A DNA stretch of 64,000 nt from Roseiarcus sp963820095 (GTDB lineage Bacteria; Pseudomonadota; Alphaproteobacteria; Rhizobiales; Beijerinckiaceae): NCBI GenBank assembly GCA_963820095.1, contig CAWFZA010000019.1, forward strand, positions 62,001-126,000, given 5' to 3'. Below are positions 10,665 to 20,235 of the stretch, in pieces; the stretch's first letter is position 1; each line of letters opens with the position of its first letter. Below the pieces are notes generated by a model. It saw only the letters and a list, made by a program, of their open reading frames with translations, was not told the DNA's origin and did no database searches. A program made the translations under genes and the position numbers.

Positions 10665-12023
10665 ATGATCGATAATCTCGAAAAGCAGTCCGCCGCGGAA
10701 ATCGGGCGTCTGATCGCGAGAGGCCGCCTCGACCCGGTCGAGGTTGCGGAATTCTTCTTTGGCCGCATCGATCGCGACCGCGAGAATCCCTCGTTCATTC
10801 TCGTCACGCGCGAACGGGCTCTCAAGGAAGCGTCGGCGAGCCGCACGCGTCATCGCGAGGGACGCGCGGCGGGTCCGCTCGATGGCGTTCCCATCGCCTG
10901 GAAGGACCTCGTCGACATGGCGGGCGAGCGCACCACCGCCGGGTCGGCGCTGTTTGCCGATTCCCCTCCGAAAGGAAGCGATGCGCCGATCGTCGCGAAT
11001 CTGGCCGCGGCCGGCATGGTGGCTTTGGGCAAGACCAACCTGTCGGAATTCGCCTTCTCCGCGCTTGGGCTCAATCCGCATTTCGGAACCCCGAGGAATC
11101 CTCGCGATCCCGTGACGCCTCGGATCGCCGGAGGATCCTCGTCGGGCGCCGCGGTTGCGGTCGCCGGCGGTCTCGCGCCATGCGCGATCGGCAGCGATAC
11201 CGGCGGCTCGATCCGCGCGCCGTCCGGCTTCTGCGGAATTGTCGGGTTCAAGACCAGCGAGGGACGGATCGACAAGCACGGCGTATTTCCGCTTTCGCGC
11301 ACCCTCGACACGATCGGCCCCATGGCGCACACGGTTGAAGATTGCGTGCTGATCGACATGGCTTTGCGCGGCCAGTCGAGCACGTCCGTACGTCCGATCA
11401 ACCTGAGCGGCGTCGAATTCGTCGTTCCCGACAAGAGCGGGATCGACGATGTGCAGCCCGAAGTTGCGGCCAATCTCGAAACCATGATGAAGCGGCTCGC
11501 GTCCGCGGGCGCCAAAGTCAGGTCGGGGCCGGTCCCATCGATCGGAGCGATGCGCGCTCTGATCGCGGGATACGGTTCCCTGGTCGCGATCGAAGCCTAT
11601 GCCGAGCATCGCGCCATCCTTGAGTCCGCTGACGCCAAACGCATGGATCGCCGGGTGGTGGCGCGAGCCATGTTGGGGCGCGTCCCCGAGCGTGACGTGA
11701 CCAACTTGCAACGCGGCCGCGAGGACCTGATTGCAGCGCTGACGGACGAGCTCAAGGAAGCGGTGCTGGTGTTGCCCGCGACCCCGATGACCGCGCCGGC
11801 GATCGACGGGCTCGATCGCGATGACGAAGTGTTCCGGGCCGCAAACGTGCGCGCCATCCACTATACGTTTCTCGGCAACCTGTTCCGGATGTGCGGCCTC
11901 GCGCTGCCGTCTGGAGCCGACGCCGGGGGCTTGCCAACCGGCGTTCAGTTCCTTGCCCCCGGCGGAGACGACGAGCGTCTCCTGTCGATCGGGCTCAGCA
12001 TGGAGAAAGTCCTCTCGAGCTGA
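10665..12023 (+). CDS. Amidase signature family enzyme
   Basis: This hydrolase of 452 residues cleaves carboxamides with the Ser-cisSer-Lys triad of the amidase-signature family. The lysine is in IAWKDLVDM, the cis-serine in the Gly/Ser-rich loop AGGSSSGAAVAV, and the nucleophilic serine in GSDTGGSIRAPS. All are intact, so it should be active. It lacks a signal peptide. The start at ATG 10665 follows GGGAG at a spacing of about 10; GTG 10644 is an in-frame alternative. The sequence resembles the broad amidase/Asp-tRNA(Asn)/Glu-tRNA(Gln) amidotransferase A group, but there are no gatB or gatC neighbours, so it is more likely a stand-alone amidase. The convergent PQQ-dehydrogenase gene ends 9 bases away. 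The substrate is unknown. Confidence 0.9.
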   Translation: MIDNLEKQSAAEIGRLIARGRLDPVEVAEFFFGRIDRDRENPSFILVTRERALKEASASRTRHREGRAAGPLDGVPIAWKDLVDMAGERTTAGSALFADSPPKGSDAPIVANLAAAGMVALGKTNLSEFAFSALGLNPHFGTPRNPRDPVTPRIAGGSSSGAAVAVAGGLAPCAIGSDTGGSIRAPSGFCGIVGFKTSEGRIDKHGVFPLSRTLDTIGPMAHTVEDCVLIDMALRGQSSTSVRPINLSGVEFVVPDKSGIDDVQPEVAANLETMMKRLASAGAKVRSGPVPSIGAMRALIAGYGSLVAIEAYAEHRAILESADAKRMDRRVVARAMLGRVPERDVTNLQRGREDLIAALTDELKEAVLVLPATPMTAPAIDGLDRDDEVFRAANVRAIHYTFLGNLFRMCGLALPSGADAGGLPTGVQFLAPGGDDERLLSIGLSMEKVLSS

Positions 12024-12031
12024 GGGACGCT

Positions 12032-13351
12032 TCACTTCCCCTTGTAGGACACGCGCCAGATCGAGCCGCTGCCGTCGTCGCTGACGAGAAGCGAACCGTC
12101 ATGGGTCACCGCGACGCCGACCGGGCGGCCCCAGACGCTTTTGTCGTCGCCGATGAAGCCGACAAGAAAATCTTCGTACACGCCCGTCGGATTCCCGTCC
12201 TTCATGAGGAGGCGCACGACCTTATAGCCGGTGCGCTTCGAACGGTTCCATGAGCCGTGCAGCGTGACGAAGGCGTCGCCTTTGTAGTCCGGGGGGAATT
12301 GATCCGCCGCATAGAAGGCGATGCCGAGCGGCGCCGAATGCGCTTGAATGAGAACGTCGGGAATCGTGATGCTGTTCGCCAGATCCGGCCGCTCGTCCTT
12401 GTGGCGCGGATCCTGATGATCGCCGAGATAGTACCAGGGCCAGCCATAGAACGCGCCCTGCGTTACATGCGTCGCGTAGTCGGGGGGCAAGTTGTCGCCG
12501 AGGCCGTCGCGCTCGTTGACGGCGCACCAGAGCGCGCCTGTTCGGGGCTGAACCGCGAGGCCCGAACAATTGCGAATGCCGGTCGCGTAGACGCGCTCAT
12601 GCTTGCCGTCGGGATCGAAGGCAAGCACGTCGGCGCGGCGCTGCTCGTCGCCGAACGAGGCGCCGAGCGGCGCTCCGGCGATGCTGGCTTGGTCCGCGCG
12701 CGGCGCGCCTTCGTCAACGTTGCTGCCCGAGCCGACCGAAACGAACAGCGTCCTGTCGTCGGGCGAAAAGGCGAGATCGCGCGTCCAGTGTCCGCCGCCG
12801 GCTGGAAGGGTCGCGATCTTCTCGGCAGGACCGCCCGCCTTCGTCTCTCCGCTGCGATAGGGAAAGCGGACGACGGCGTCCGGCGTCGCGACATAAACGA
12901 ATTGCGGGGTCTGCCCCGAGGGATAGAACGCGATCCCATAGGGCCGCTGCAAGCCCTCGGCGAAAATCTCGCCTGGCGCGGGCCCCGCGCCAAGCCTCGT
13001 CGGGTGAAAGACACGCACTCGCCCGGCGCCGGTTTCGGCAACGAAAATGTCGCCATTCGGCGCGATGCGAATGACGCGCGGCATATGGAGACCGGTCGCA
13101 AACTGATCGACCGTGAAGCCCGGCGGCGCTTTTGGAATTTCGGCGGCGGTCCGGGTTTCGTGTTCCGACATGTTCGCCGTCGAGCGCGTCGCATACGGAG
13201 CCGGCAGATCGCCCGGCGCGATCAGGCGGCGCACGCCTGGGGCATCCGTGCGCCAGTCGCCGAAAGCCGCCGCGCCGGTGCGAAGAGCGTCGTCCGCGAG
13301 CGCCGGCGCCGCGGCGAGAAGGGACATGAGAACGAGAGATCCGAGCCGCAT
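12032..13351 (-). CDS. Exported PQQ-type sorbosone dehydrogenase family protein
   Basis: The 439-residue protein starts with a signal peptide (MRLGSLVLMSLLAAAPALAD) and continues as a soluble six-bladed quinoprotein-glucose/sorbosone dehydrogenase beta-propeller. Visible blade motifs include MPRVIRIAPNGDIFVAETG, RPYGIAFYPSG and HWTRDLAFSPDDRTLFVSVG. The closing blade carries PVGVAVTHDGSLLVSDDG followed by IWRV. Family members oxidise aldoses or sorbosone in the periplasm using PQQ. The histidine and arginine positions that bind PQQ cannot be confirmed by eye, so some members of this type may not be quinoproteins. It is convergent with the amidase gene. Confidence 0.84.
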   Translation of the reverse strand: MRLGSLVLMSLLAAAPALADDALRTGAAAFGDWRTDAPGVRRLIAPGDLPAPYATRSTANMSEHETRTAAEIPKAPPGFTVDQFATGLHMPRVIRIAPNGDIFVAETGAGRVRVFHPTRLGAGPAPGEIFAEGLQRPYGIAFYPSGQTPQFVYVATPDAVVRFPYRSGETKAGGPAEKIATLPAGGGHWTRDLAFSPDDRTLFVSVGSGSNVDEGAPRADQASIAGAPLGASFGDEQRRADVLAFDPDGKHERVYATGIRNCSGLAVQPRTGALWCAVNERDGLGDNLPPDYATHVTQGAFYGWPWYYLGDHQDPRHKDERPDLANSITIPDVLIQAHSAPLGIAFYAADQFPPDYKGDAFVTLHGSWNRSKRTGYKVVRLLMKDGNPTGVYEDFLVGFIGDDKSVWGRPVGVAVTHDGSLLVSDDGSGSIWRVSYKGK

Positions 13352-13493
13352 TCATCCCACCTGGTGACGACAGCCGCCGTAGAAAACCCGCCCAAGCCCC
13401 TGCCGGTTCCTGCCTCGGTCGCCTCTCTTTCGTCCAATCGCTTAGAGTTCATGTAGATCGCGGCGCCAAACGCGACGGAGCGTCGATGCGCGC

Positions 13494-14074
13494 TCAGTCC
13501 CGCCGCTCGCGTCCCATCCCATAGAATTCATCGTTCGGCCTGATCGAGAAGGCGTTGGCGAGCCGGTTGGACATGGCGAACATGGCGGCGATGGCGGCAA
13601 TGTCCCAGGCGTCGTCGTCGGAAAAGCCGTGGCTCTGCAGGTCCTCGTAGTCCTTGTCCTCGATCGCGTGCGAGCGCTCCGCCACCTTGACGGCGAAATC
13701 GAGCATCGCTTTCTGCCGAGGCGCGAGGTCGGCCTTGCGATAGTTGACGGCGACCTGATCGGCGATCAGCGGATTCTTGGCGCGGATGCGCAGGATCGCG
13801 CCATGGGCGACGACGCAATATTGGCAAGCGTTGACGCCCGAGGTCGCGACCACGATCATCTCGCGTTCGGCCTTGCTTAAGGTCCCGGGCTTTTCCATCA
13901 GCGCGTCATGGTAGGCGAAGAAGGCGCGGAACTCGTCCGGCCTGCGCGCGAGCGCCAGAAAGACATTGGGAACGAAGCCCGATTTTTCCTGACCGCTTCG
14001 ATCCGCTCGCGAATGTCTTGCGGCAGTTCGGCAAGCTCGGGCGTCGGATATCGGCTGATCGGCGGCTTGCTCAC
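13494..14074 (-). CDS. AhpD-like peroxidase-related protein, frameshifted
   Basis: This is a carboxymuconolactone decarboxylase/AhpD-fold protein of about 193 residues of the 'peroxidase-related' subfamily. The redox motif CQYC followed by VVAHG (Cys-x2-Cys-x4-His) is intact, as are LSKAEREMIVV and the C-terminal IAAIAAMFAMSNRLANAF. It would reduce hydroperoxides with thiol partners. The N-terminus reads from GTG 14074 (SKPPISRYPTPELAELP) in one frame and must switch near 13986. There the sequence has AGG-AAAAA-TCGG; one more A would give RKKSGFVPNVF without any break. This is the clearest case of a one-base homopolymer loss in the window. It is divergent from the monooxygenase at 14151, 76 bases away. 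Confidence 0.82.
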
Positions 14075-14150
14075 GGGGCATGCCTCACTGTTCCGCCTCA
14101 TGCTAACATCGCGTCTCCCGCACCGGGAACGCGCGCAATCGAGGCTCTTC

Positions 14151-15200
14151 ATGCAGTTCGGCGCTTACACCTTCGTCGAGACGCGGCGCGATCCTGCGAC
14201 CGGCGAGCCGGTCGATGTCGACAAGGCGTTTGCGAACGTCATCGAGCAGATCGAGCTTGCCGACCGGGTCGGCCTCGATGTGTTCGGGCTCGGCGAGCAC
14301 CACCGGCCGGACTATGCCGTCTCCGCGCCCGCCGTGGCGCTCGCCGCGGCCGCCGCGCGCACCAAGCGCATCCGCCTGACGAGCGCGGTTACGGTGCTGT
14401 CGTCGGACGATCCGGTGCGCGTCTATCAACAATTCGCCACCCTCGATCTCATCTCCGGCGGCCGCGCCGAGATCATGGCCGGGCGCGGCTCGTTCATCGA
14501 ATCCTTCCCGCTGTTCGGCTATGACCTCAACGACTATGACGACCTGTTCGCCGAGAAGCTCGATCTCCTGCTCAAGATCCGCGCCGAGCCTCAGGTGACG
14601 TGGAAAGGCCGGCATCGGCCGCCGCTCAAAGGCCAAGGTGTCTATCCGCGCGCGCTGCAACAGCCGCTGCCGGTGTGGATCGCGTCCGGCGGCACGCCGC
14701 AATCGGTGGCGCGCGCCGGCGCGCTCGGCCTGCCGCTGGCGATCGCCATCATCGGCGGCGAACCGGCGCGCTTCGCGCCGCTGGCGGAGCTCTATCGCGA
14801 GGCGGGCCGCCGCGCAGGCGTCGCCGCTGACCAACTCAAGGTCGGCATCAATGGCCACGGCTTCCTCGCCGACACGGAGGGGGCGGCGGTTGACGCGTTC
14901 TTCGCCCCCTATGCCGAGGTGATGAGCCGCGTCGGGCGCGAGCGCGGCTGGCCGCCTTTATCGCGCGCCCAATTCGATCAGGGCAGGAGCCAACGCGGAC
15001 ATTTGACGGTCGGAACGCCGGACGAGGCGATCGCCAAGATCCTCGCCCAGCACCATTTCTTTCGCCACGATCGCTATCTCATGCAGATGGCGGTCGGCGA
15101 CCAGCCGCAAGAGGCGATCCTGCGCTCGATCGAGCTTCTCGGCACGGTGGTCGCGCCCAAGGTGCGGGCGGAGCTTGCGAAGCGGAAGGTCCCGGCGTGA
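14151..15200 (+). CDS. Luciferase-like flavin monooxygenase (LLM family)
   Basis: The 349-residue protein is a TIM-barrel bacterial-luciferase-like, FMN- or F420-dependent oxidoreductase. The opening MQFGAYTFVETRRDPATG, the GLDVFGLGEHHRPDY motif, the core strand RIRLTSAVTVLSSDDPVRVY and the GGRAEIMAGRGSFIESFPL block are typical of the subgroup that includes the YhbW-like proteins. ATG 14151 follows GAGG at a spacing of 6 and gives the family start; an open reading upstream to 13908 overlaps the neighbouring gene and is discarded. A cytosolic flavin oxygenase next to a divergent peroxidase-related gene suggests a shared redox context. The substrate is unknown. Confidence 0.88.
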   Translation: MQFGAYTFVETRRDPATGEPVDVDKAFANVIEQIELADRVGLDVFGLGEHHRPDYAVSAPAVALAAAAARTKRIRLTSAVTVLSSDDPVRVYQQFATLDLISGGRAEIMAGRGSFIESFPLFGYDLNDYDDLFAEKLDLLLKIRAEPQVTWKGRHRPPLKGQGVYPRALQQPLPVWIASGGTPQSVARAGALGLPLAIAIIGGEPARFAPLAELYREAGRRAGVAADQLKVGINGHGFLADTEGAAVDAFFAPYAEVMSRVGRERGWPPLSRAQFDQGRSQRGHLTVGTPDEAIAKILAQHHFFRHDRYLMQMAVGDQPQEAILRSIELLGTVVAPKVRAELAKRKVPA

Positions 15201-15322
15201 AATTGGGGCGAAATTCAGCCGTTGACCGGGGCGCCGCCTTGTCAACTCGATCGTCGGCCGCCTTGGTCCAAAAGCGCCGCCTTTGGGCCCCGCCAGGAGT
15301 TCGCCAGCTTCGACCGGCGCCC

Positions 15323-15341
15323 CCTCCGGCAGAGCCGGAGG
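15323..15341. terminator. Perfect 8-bp hairpin at the 3' end of flp
   Basis: CCTCCGGC-AGA-GCCGGAGG is a perfect 8-bp stem with a 3-base loop. It lies just past the flp stop codon and about 120 bases past the monooxygenase stop, between two convergent genes. No T-run follows on either strand, so intrinsic termination is uncertain; an RNA 3'-end-protecting hairpin is equally possible. Confidence 0.4.
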
Positions 15342-15344
15342 AAA

Positions 15345-15521
15345 TCAGGGCGACAGCGCCTTGTCGAGCGCAAGCCACTGTTTCGAAACCCACGTGCCGA
15401 CGAGGCCGATCGTTGCGATGACGGCGATCAAGAGTATCCCGAGCAATACTGTATATTCGATGAGAGCCGCGCCGTCTTCGTCCCTCACGAACTGGCTTAA
15501 GACCTTCACGACTTTGGACAT
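15345..15521 (-). CDS. flp: Flp/Fap-type pilin
   Basis: The 58-residue precursor is the major subunit of the tight-adherence (Tad) pilus. A short charged leader (MSKVVKVLSQFVRDEDG) precedes the processing site and the hydrophobic helix ALIEYTVLLGILLIAVIATI. The conserved Glu-Tyr pair at positions 5-6 after the glycine (ALIEY) is the Flp signature. The prepilin peptidase cleaves after the glycine, and the mature helix packs the fibre core. ATG 15521 follows GGGGA. The gene is divergent from the cpaB-tadD operon, which is common for Tad loci. A perfect hairpin follows the stop. No prepilin peptidase gene (cpaA/tadV) is in the window. Confidence 0.9.
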   Translation of the reverse strand: MSKVVKVLSQFVRDEDGAALIEYTVLLGILLIAVIATIGLVGTWVSKQWLALDKALSP

Positions 15522-16119
15522 GCGCGTCCCCGACGGATCTTTGAGTTGCCTAACGGCCGCTTGAGGCCACGTGTGCAATTATCCGCTGGCGGAGCGCTAG
15601 GTCAAGAGCGAGTCAAATGCGCTGATGGTCAGCAAAAGCACACGCGCAGTTGGAATGACTCGGCAAATTCTTGGTAGTCGCTGTGATCATCCCTTTAGAT
15701 CGCAGAACTATACAAACTCGTGAGGAGAGTTGTGTTATTCTTTCTCTTAAAATTCCCTCAATCGTCGGCACACGCCGCACCGCTAGTCCGCGCCGGTGGC
15801 CGCCTTTCTTGTTGATCTGGCATATACTGTTGTGCTTTGCGGTCAAGGGGGCGAGGCGATCCTAGCGTAAGGGATTGTCGCCCTCCCTGCCGGCCCTCCA
15901 AAAAAGGAAATTTCATACCGACAATATTGTGGAGGCAACATTGGGGATGCCGCGAAAGTTCTTTTGCGTCAATTGGCTGTGTTTTTGCGCGGCTAATAAG
16001 ATTTTACAGTCTGGCGTTAGACCAAGCCTGTCCATTGACATGAGCAGCTAGACTAGCATAGCTGATAAAAGAACTTCCGGCTTAGAACGGTTTCCTTTGT
16101 GGCAAGGATAAGCACGATC
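15522..16119. other. Divergent regulatory region between flp and the tad operon
   Basis: About 600 bases separate flp from cpaB. The stretch around 15610-16080 is visibly richer in A and T than the genes around it, as expected for a promoter region serving both directions. TTGACA at 16035-16040 is a perfect -35 hexamer but no good -10 hexamer lies 16-18 bases downstream. Short open frames here have no protein-like composition. No RNA gene is evident. Confidence 0.45.
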
Positions 16120-17046
16120 ATGCGCGGGAGTACAAATCTCGTAATCCTTATCGTTGCTGTAATTCTTGGCGGATTGGCGGCGTTTCTTGCCAAAAGCTGG
16201 CTTCAAAGCCACTCATCGCACGCAATTGCACAAAAGACCGTGCCGATTCTGGTTGCGAACGACACGCTCCCGTTTGGAGCGCCGATCGCCGCCAAGGATG
16301 TGAGGCAGGTCGACTGGCCGACCCAATCGAGCCCGGAAGGCGCGTTCGCGAACTTCGCAGAGCTCACCAAGAGCGGCCGACGGATCACCCTCTCTCCCTT
16401 TGTCCGCGACGAGCCGATCATAGCCTCGAAGATAAGCGCGCCCGATCAGAGAGCCTCTCTGTCCACGGTCATCGAGAAGGGGAAGCGGGCGGTGACCGTC
16501 GCGGTTGATGACGTGCGCGGTGTGGCGGGCTTCATCTTTCCTGGCGACTTCGTCGACGTCGTGCTGACGCGAACCGAAAACAGCAATGGTCCGCAGAATT
16601 TCTCCGAAGTGATCCTGCAACACGTCAAGGTGCTGGCGATCGATCAAATGGCCGGTCAACGGCAGGAGCACCCGACCGTCGCAAAGGCCGTCACGGTCGA
16701 GGTGGACCCCGATCAGGCGCTGAGGATCCTGCTTGCCGCCAATATCGGGAAGCTCTCGCTGATCTTGCGCCAGCCGGCTGAAGTCGCCTTGGCTCCCGAT
16801 GCGAAGGTCACCGATCGGGACCTGCTCGGAGACGACGAGGCGCAAGCGCAGGCCTCTCCGGTCAATCCAAGTGTGCCCGCCGTGCAGGCGCAACCCACCG
16901 TTTTCCAGCCCAACTCCGCGCCGGGAGCCCTGCCGCCAGAAGCCGCCCCGCCGCCTGCCCCTCCGTCGGACTCGCCCACTCGGAAGATCACCGTCATTCG
17001 AGCGGTCAAGAGCGAACAGTACGACGTGCCCGAGGAACTCAATTGA
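16120..17046 (+). CDS. cpaB: Flp pilus assembly protein CpaB/RcpC
   Basis: The 308-residue protein has an N-terminal transmembrane segment (LVILIVAVILGGLAAFLA), then a SAF domain (VPILVANDTLPFGAPIAAKDV) and the RcpC/CpaB core (KRAVTVAVDDVRGVAGFIFPG, then FVDVVLTR). It ends in a Pro/Ala-rich tail. CpaB is a periplasmic, membrane-anchored component that works with the secretin CpaC. ATG 16120 is preferred over GTG 16099 because the family starts a few residues before the membrane helix, with AAGGA upstream. It is the first gene of the plus-strand tad operon. Confidence 0.9.
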   Translation: MRGSTNLVILIVAVILGGLAAFLAKSWLQSHSSHAIAQKTVPILVANDTLPFGAPIAAKDVRQVDWPTQSSPEGAFANFAELTKSGRRITLSPFVRDEPIIASKISAPDQRASLSTVIEKGKRAVTVAVDDVRGVAGFIFPGDFVDVVLTRTENSNGPQNFSEVILQHVKVLAIDQMAGQRQEHPTVAKAVTVEVDPDQALRILLAANIGKLSLILRQPAEVALAPDAKVTDRDLLGDDEAQAQASPVNPSVPAVQAQPTVFQPNSAPGALPPEAAPPPAPPSDSPTRKITVIRAVKSEQYDVPEELN

Positions 17047-17060
17047 CGAAGGGTCGTGCA

Positions 17061-18593
17061 GTGGGAAAGCGAAGACAATTCTTCCATTCGCGACTGCGAG
17101 TCCGGACGGGACGGGCGGCGCTTCGGCAGGCCGCCGGGTTTGCGCCGCCGCCGGCGTGGCCGCCGTTGCTTTCGGCCTCATGCAAGCCGCAACGCCGGCT
17201 CAGGCGCGCAAGGGCGGCGCATGCCACTCGGTGAGCGAGCAGGTGAGCTCGCTCAAGGTGACGCTCAACAAGTCGCGTACACTCTGTTTTTCCTTGCCGT
17301 TCGCAACGGCGGTCATCGGCGCGCCCGAAATCGCCGACGTTTTGCCGATGACGGAGTTGATGCTCTATGTCCAGGGCAAGAAGGTCGGCGCGACCAACAT
17401 CACCGTCTTCGATCAGCAACGCCGCCTGGTGTCGGTGATCGACCTCGATGTGACGCCCGACACGACATCGTTGCAAAACAAGATCGCCGCCAGCACCGGG
17501 GGCAGGGACATCAACGTGACGAGCGCAAACGGCGAGATAATTCTGAGCGGCGAGGCGAGCGACGGCTTGGCGGCTGCCCGCGCCGTCGAAGTCGCCAAGG
17601 GCCTTTCGCCCGACGCCCCGGTCGTCAACGCGATGAAAGTCTCCCCCTCACAGCAGGTCATGCTGAAGGTGCGCATTCTAGAAGTCGATCGCAATGCGGG
17701 ACGCGACCTTGGCATCAGCTGGTTCGGCAAGGCGAACAGCGTGGGTTTCGCCACCGGTCTCGGTTCACAGCCGACGACAGCTACAAATAGCAGCGGCGTG
17801 TTTCCCGGGGCGGGCTCCACCGCGTCGTCGTTTGGCGTATTGCTCGCCAATGTCGTCAACACGCATGGCGTCAGCATCGACGCGCTCTTGTCCGCGCTCG
17901 AGAGCAAGGGTCTCGTCAAGAGCCTGGCCGAACCGGATCTGGTCGCGCTTTCGGGAGAGAAGGCGACGTTTCTCGCCGGCGGCGAGATTCCAGTGCCGGT
18001 CGTGCAGGGCACGAATGCGACCAACACCACGCTTGGAATCGGCGTCAACTACACGCCGAACATTTCCATCGAATGGAAGCAATTCGGGGTCGGCCTCGAG
18101 TTCACGCCGATCGTTCTCAACAACGGCATCATCAATCTGCAGCTCAATCCGTCCGTGACCGAGATCAACCAGGCCAACAGTCTCAACATCAACGGAACGA
18201 CCGTTCCCTCATTGACCGAACGCAAGGCCCATACGGCTGTCGAACTGCGGGACGGGCAAAGCTTCGCGATCGCGGGCTTGCTGCAGGCGCAAGACTTCTC
18301 AAAGCATCAACCAGCTTCCATGGATCGGCAATGTGCCGATCATCGGCGCGCTCTTTCGGTCAACCGACTTCCAGAAAAGCCAGACCGATCTCGTCATCAT
18401 CGTCTCTCCGCATCTCGTGAGGCCCGTGCGTCCGGGACAGCATCTCGCAACGCCGTTCGACACCGCGCTTCAGTCGAACGACGTCGACCTGTTCCTGATG
18501 GGCGATACCGAGCGCAAGAAGCGTTACACCGACTATGTGACGAGCGGCGGGGGCCTCCAGGGCCCTTACGGCCATATTCTCGGCGGTCAGTGA
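17061..18593 (+). CDS. cpaC: Tad pilus secretin CpaC, frameshifted twice
   Basis: CpaC forms the outer-membrane secretin ring through which the Flp pilus passes. The N-terminal secretin domain includes LCFSLPFATAVIGAPEIADV and GKKVGATNITVFD; a BON-like element follows; the secretin core has VMLKVRILEVDRNAGRDLGI and LAEPDLVALSGEKATFLAGG. The gene is 1533 bases, or 511 codons. GTG 17061 with GAAGGG upstream begins a basic leader (GKRRQFFHSRLRV) in one frame, and the signal-peptide core (VAAVAFGLMQAATPAQA) lies in another, so a break is inferred near 17110-17150. A second break near 18303, between AQDFS and INQLPWIGNVPIIG, returns to the first frame, which then runs to the family C-terminus LVIIVSPHLVRPV. 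The core identification is secure; the exact leader is not. Confidence 0.86.
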
Positions 18594-18598
18594 CTTCG

Positions 18599-19015
18599 AT
18601 GCCGGAGCCGTGGAACCGTCAATCCGTTGCGTTGCGACGCGCTGTTGCGATCCTGTCCGTCGCCGCATCCTTGGCGGTCTCCGGCTGCTCCTCCACCGTC
18701 GGTTTCGACGACCCGTTCGCCGACTATCTTCAGCGCACCGCTCTGGTCTCGACAACGGGCGGCGACGCCCAGGCCGCCAACACCGCCCTGCAAACAGCCA
18801 CCCCGTGGCCGCGCTACGCCAACGACACGAACATTCCAGCGAATGGCGCGCGCATGTCCGCGGCGATCAAGCGGTACGAAACCGGCTCGACCGGCGGCAA
18901 CGACGGCGCCGCCCAGGCGTCGGCGAGCCCGGGCATGAGCCCCGGCGGCGGAGCAACCAACGGCGCCTCCACCGGAATGGCGACTGCGCCTACCGCTCAA
19001 CCCCCGGGCTATTAG
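18599..19015 (+). CDS. Small lipoprotein of the tad locus
   Basis: The 138-residue product has a lipoprotein signal: a basic start, AVAILSVAASLAVSGC with the lipobox ending in Cys, then SSTVGFDDPF. The middle holds TPWPRYANDTNIPANGARM, and the tail is Gly/Ser/Ala/Pro rich and probably disordered. It occupies the place where cpaD, a longer lipoprotein partner of the secretin, is usually found, but it is much shorter and I see no CpaD motif. It starts 5 bases after cpaC, so it is certainly in the operon. A role as secretin pilotin or CpaD substitute is inference from position. Confidence 0.75.
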   Translation: MPEPWNRQSVALRRAVAILSVAASLAVSGCSSTVGFDDPFADYLQRTALVSTTGGDAQAANTALQTATPWPRYANDTNIPANGARMSAAIKRYETGSTGGNDGAAQASASPGMSPGGGATNGASTGMATAPTAQPPGY

Positions 19016-19034
19016 AACGCGGAGGCGCTCGTTG

Positions 19035-19562
19035 ATGGCGAGAGGCGTGTCGAAGACAAGGGAGTCGCTGTGGCGCGACGAGGACGGGTCCGCCCTCGTC
19101 GAGGCGACAATTGTCATGCCTTTTCTGATCACCCTGTTTCTCGGCGTGTTCGAGTTCTCCTGGTATCTCTACAATCAACAGCTTGTGGTGTCGGGTCTGC
19201 GCGATGCGGCCCGCTTTATGACCCGAGTCGAACTGACCAATGGCAATCGCGATCCCTGCGCGCAAAAGGATCGGAACGGGGTCCTGTACACGACGGATGC
19301 AGCGAACATTGCAACCACAGCGGAGCCGCTTCCAGGCGGCTCGGCGCGCGTCAGCGGCTGGACCCCCGACGCCGTCACGATCAGCTGCGTTTCGAGCGCC
19401 GCCCTCGAGGAGGGAGCCTACGCCGATGGCGCAGCAAGCATGACGATCATCGAGGCCGCGACCCGCTTCGCCGATCCTTCGCTCGGGCTGTTCGCATCCT
19501 TGGGACTGAAGGCGCCAATGCTGTCCTTCTCCCATCAGGAGCGATTCATAGGGCCGGGCTGA
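19035..19562 (+). CDS. TadE-like minor pilin/pilus assembly protein
   Basis: The 175-residue protein has the TadE domain at its N-terminus: a short cytoplasmic leader with DEDGSALVEATIVMPFLIT, where Gly-Ser-Ala-Leu-Val-Glu is the pilin-like processing and helix start, followed by the hydrophobic helix and FEFSWYLYNQQLVVSGLRDA. The C-terminal periplasmic part has two cysteines (DPCAQK, ISCVSS) that may form a disulfide. TadE proteins are pseudopilins cleaved by the prepilin peptidase. ATG 19035 follows GGAGG. The stop overlaps the next start (TGATG), so the two are translationally coupled. Confidence 0.86.
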   Translation: MARGVSKTRESLWRDEDGSALVEATIVMPFLITLFLGVFEFSWYLYNQQLVVSGLRDAARFMTRVELTNGNRDPCAQKDRNGVLYTTDAANIATTAEPLPGGSARVSGWTPDAVTISCVSSAALEEGAYADGAASMTIIEAATRFADPSLGLFASLGLKAPMLSFSHQERFIGPG

Positions 19563-20233
19563 TGAGCATCTCCTCGTTCTTGGCTGAGCTTGCTCGAGAC
19601 GAAGATGGCGGCCCGCTGGTCGAAGTCGCGATCATCTTGCCGATCCTGATCCTGTTCCTGTTCGGCGGGATCGACTTCATGAACGCTCTTTACCAGTGGA
19701 ACGCCGCGGCCAAGGCTGTCGAGATCGGCGCGCGCATCGCGGCGGTGTCGGACCCCATCGCATCGGGCCTCACCTCGATCGCCGACGATGCGCTAAGTTC
19801 CGGCGTGGCGTCGGGAAGCCCGATGCCTGACTTCACGGTGGAGTGCGACGGCGGCGCGGCGGCCTGCAACTGCGCGAGCGGCGCATGCGACGGAATGGGC
19901 TCGTATTCGCGCGCGGCAATGGGCCTCATCGTTTATGGGCGAGCCGGAAATGACAGTTGCATGGCCCCGGCCTCTCAGTATTTCGCCGGGATGTGCAACC
20001 TCCATCCTGCGATCGTGCCTCAATATGTGACGGTGGTTTATAAGCAGACTGGGCTCGGCTATTCCGGACGCAGTCTGGGGCCCGTTCCGACGATCACGGT
20101 GTCGCTCAACGCGCCTTCGTCCAAGACCAAACTGCCGTTCAAATTTTTCTTCCTGCCATTTGCGGCAATCAACCTGCCGCAGGTGACGACCACGATAACA
20201 GGGGAAGCCCTGTCGGCTTCGGCCGCCGACTAG
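19562..20233 (+). CDS. Second TadE/TadF-like pseudopilin
   Basis: The 223-residue protein has the same architecture as its upstream neighbour: DEDGGPLVEVAIILPILI as pilin-like leader and helix, then FGGIDFMNALYQWNAAAKAV. The periplasmic part carries several cysteines (VECDGGAAACNCASGACDG), more than in the first copy. It starts inside the stop of the upstream gene and ends 2 bases before tadG, so the three genes are one translational unit. By position it corresponds to TadF. The N-terminus is reliably assigned; the C-terminal part is not recognised. Confidence 0.82.
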   Translation: MSISSFLAELARDEDGGPLVEVAIILPILILFLFGGIDFMNALYQWNAAAKAVEIGARIAAVSDPIASGLTSIADDALSSGVASGSPMPDFTVECDGGAAACNCASGACDGMGSYSRAAMGLIVYGRAGNDSCMAPASQYFAGMCNLHPAIVPQYVTVVYKQTGLGYSGRSLGPVPTITVSLNAPSSKTKLPFKFFFLPFAAINLPQVTTTITGEALSASAAD

Positions 20234-20235
20234 CG

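Noticed and set aside
16035..16058. Sigma-70 promoter for the tad operon from the TTGACA at 16035
   Set aside because: No acceptable -10 hexamer lies 16-18 bases downstream, so I note only the hexamer.
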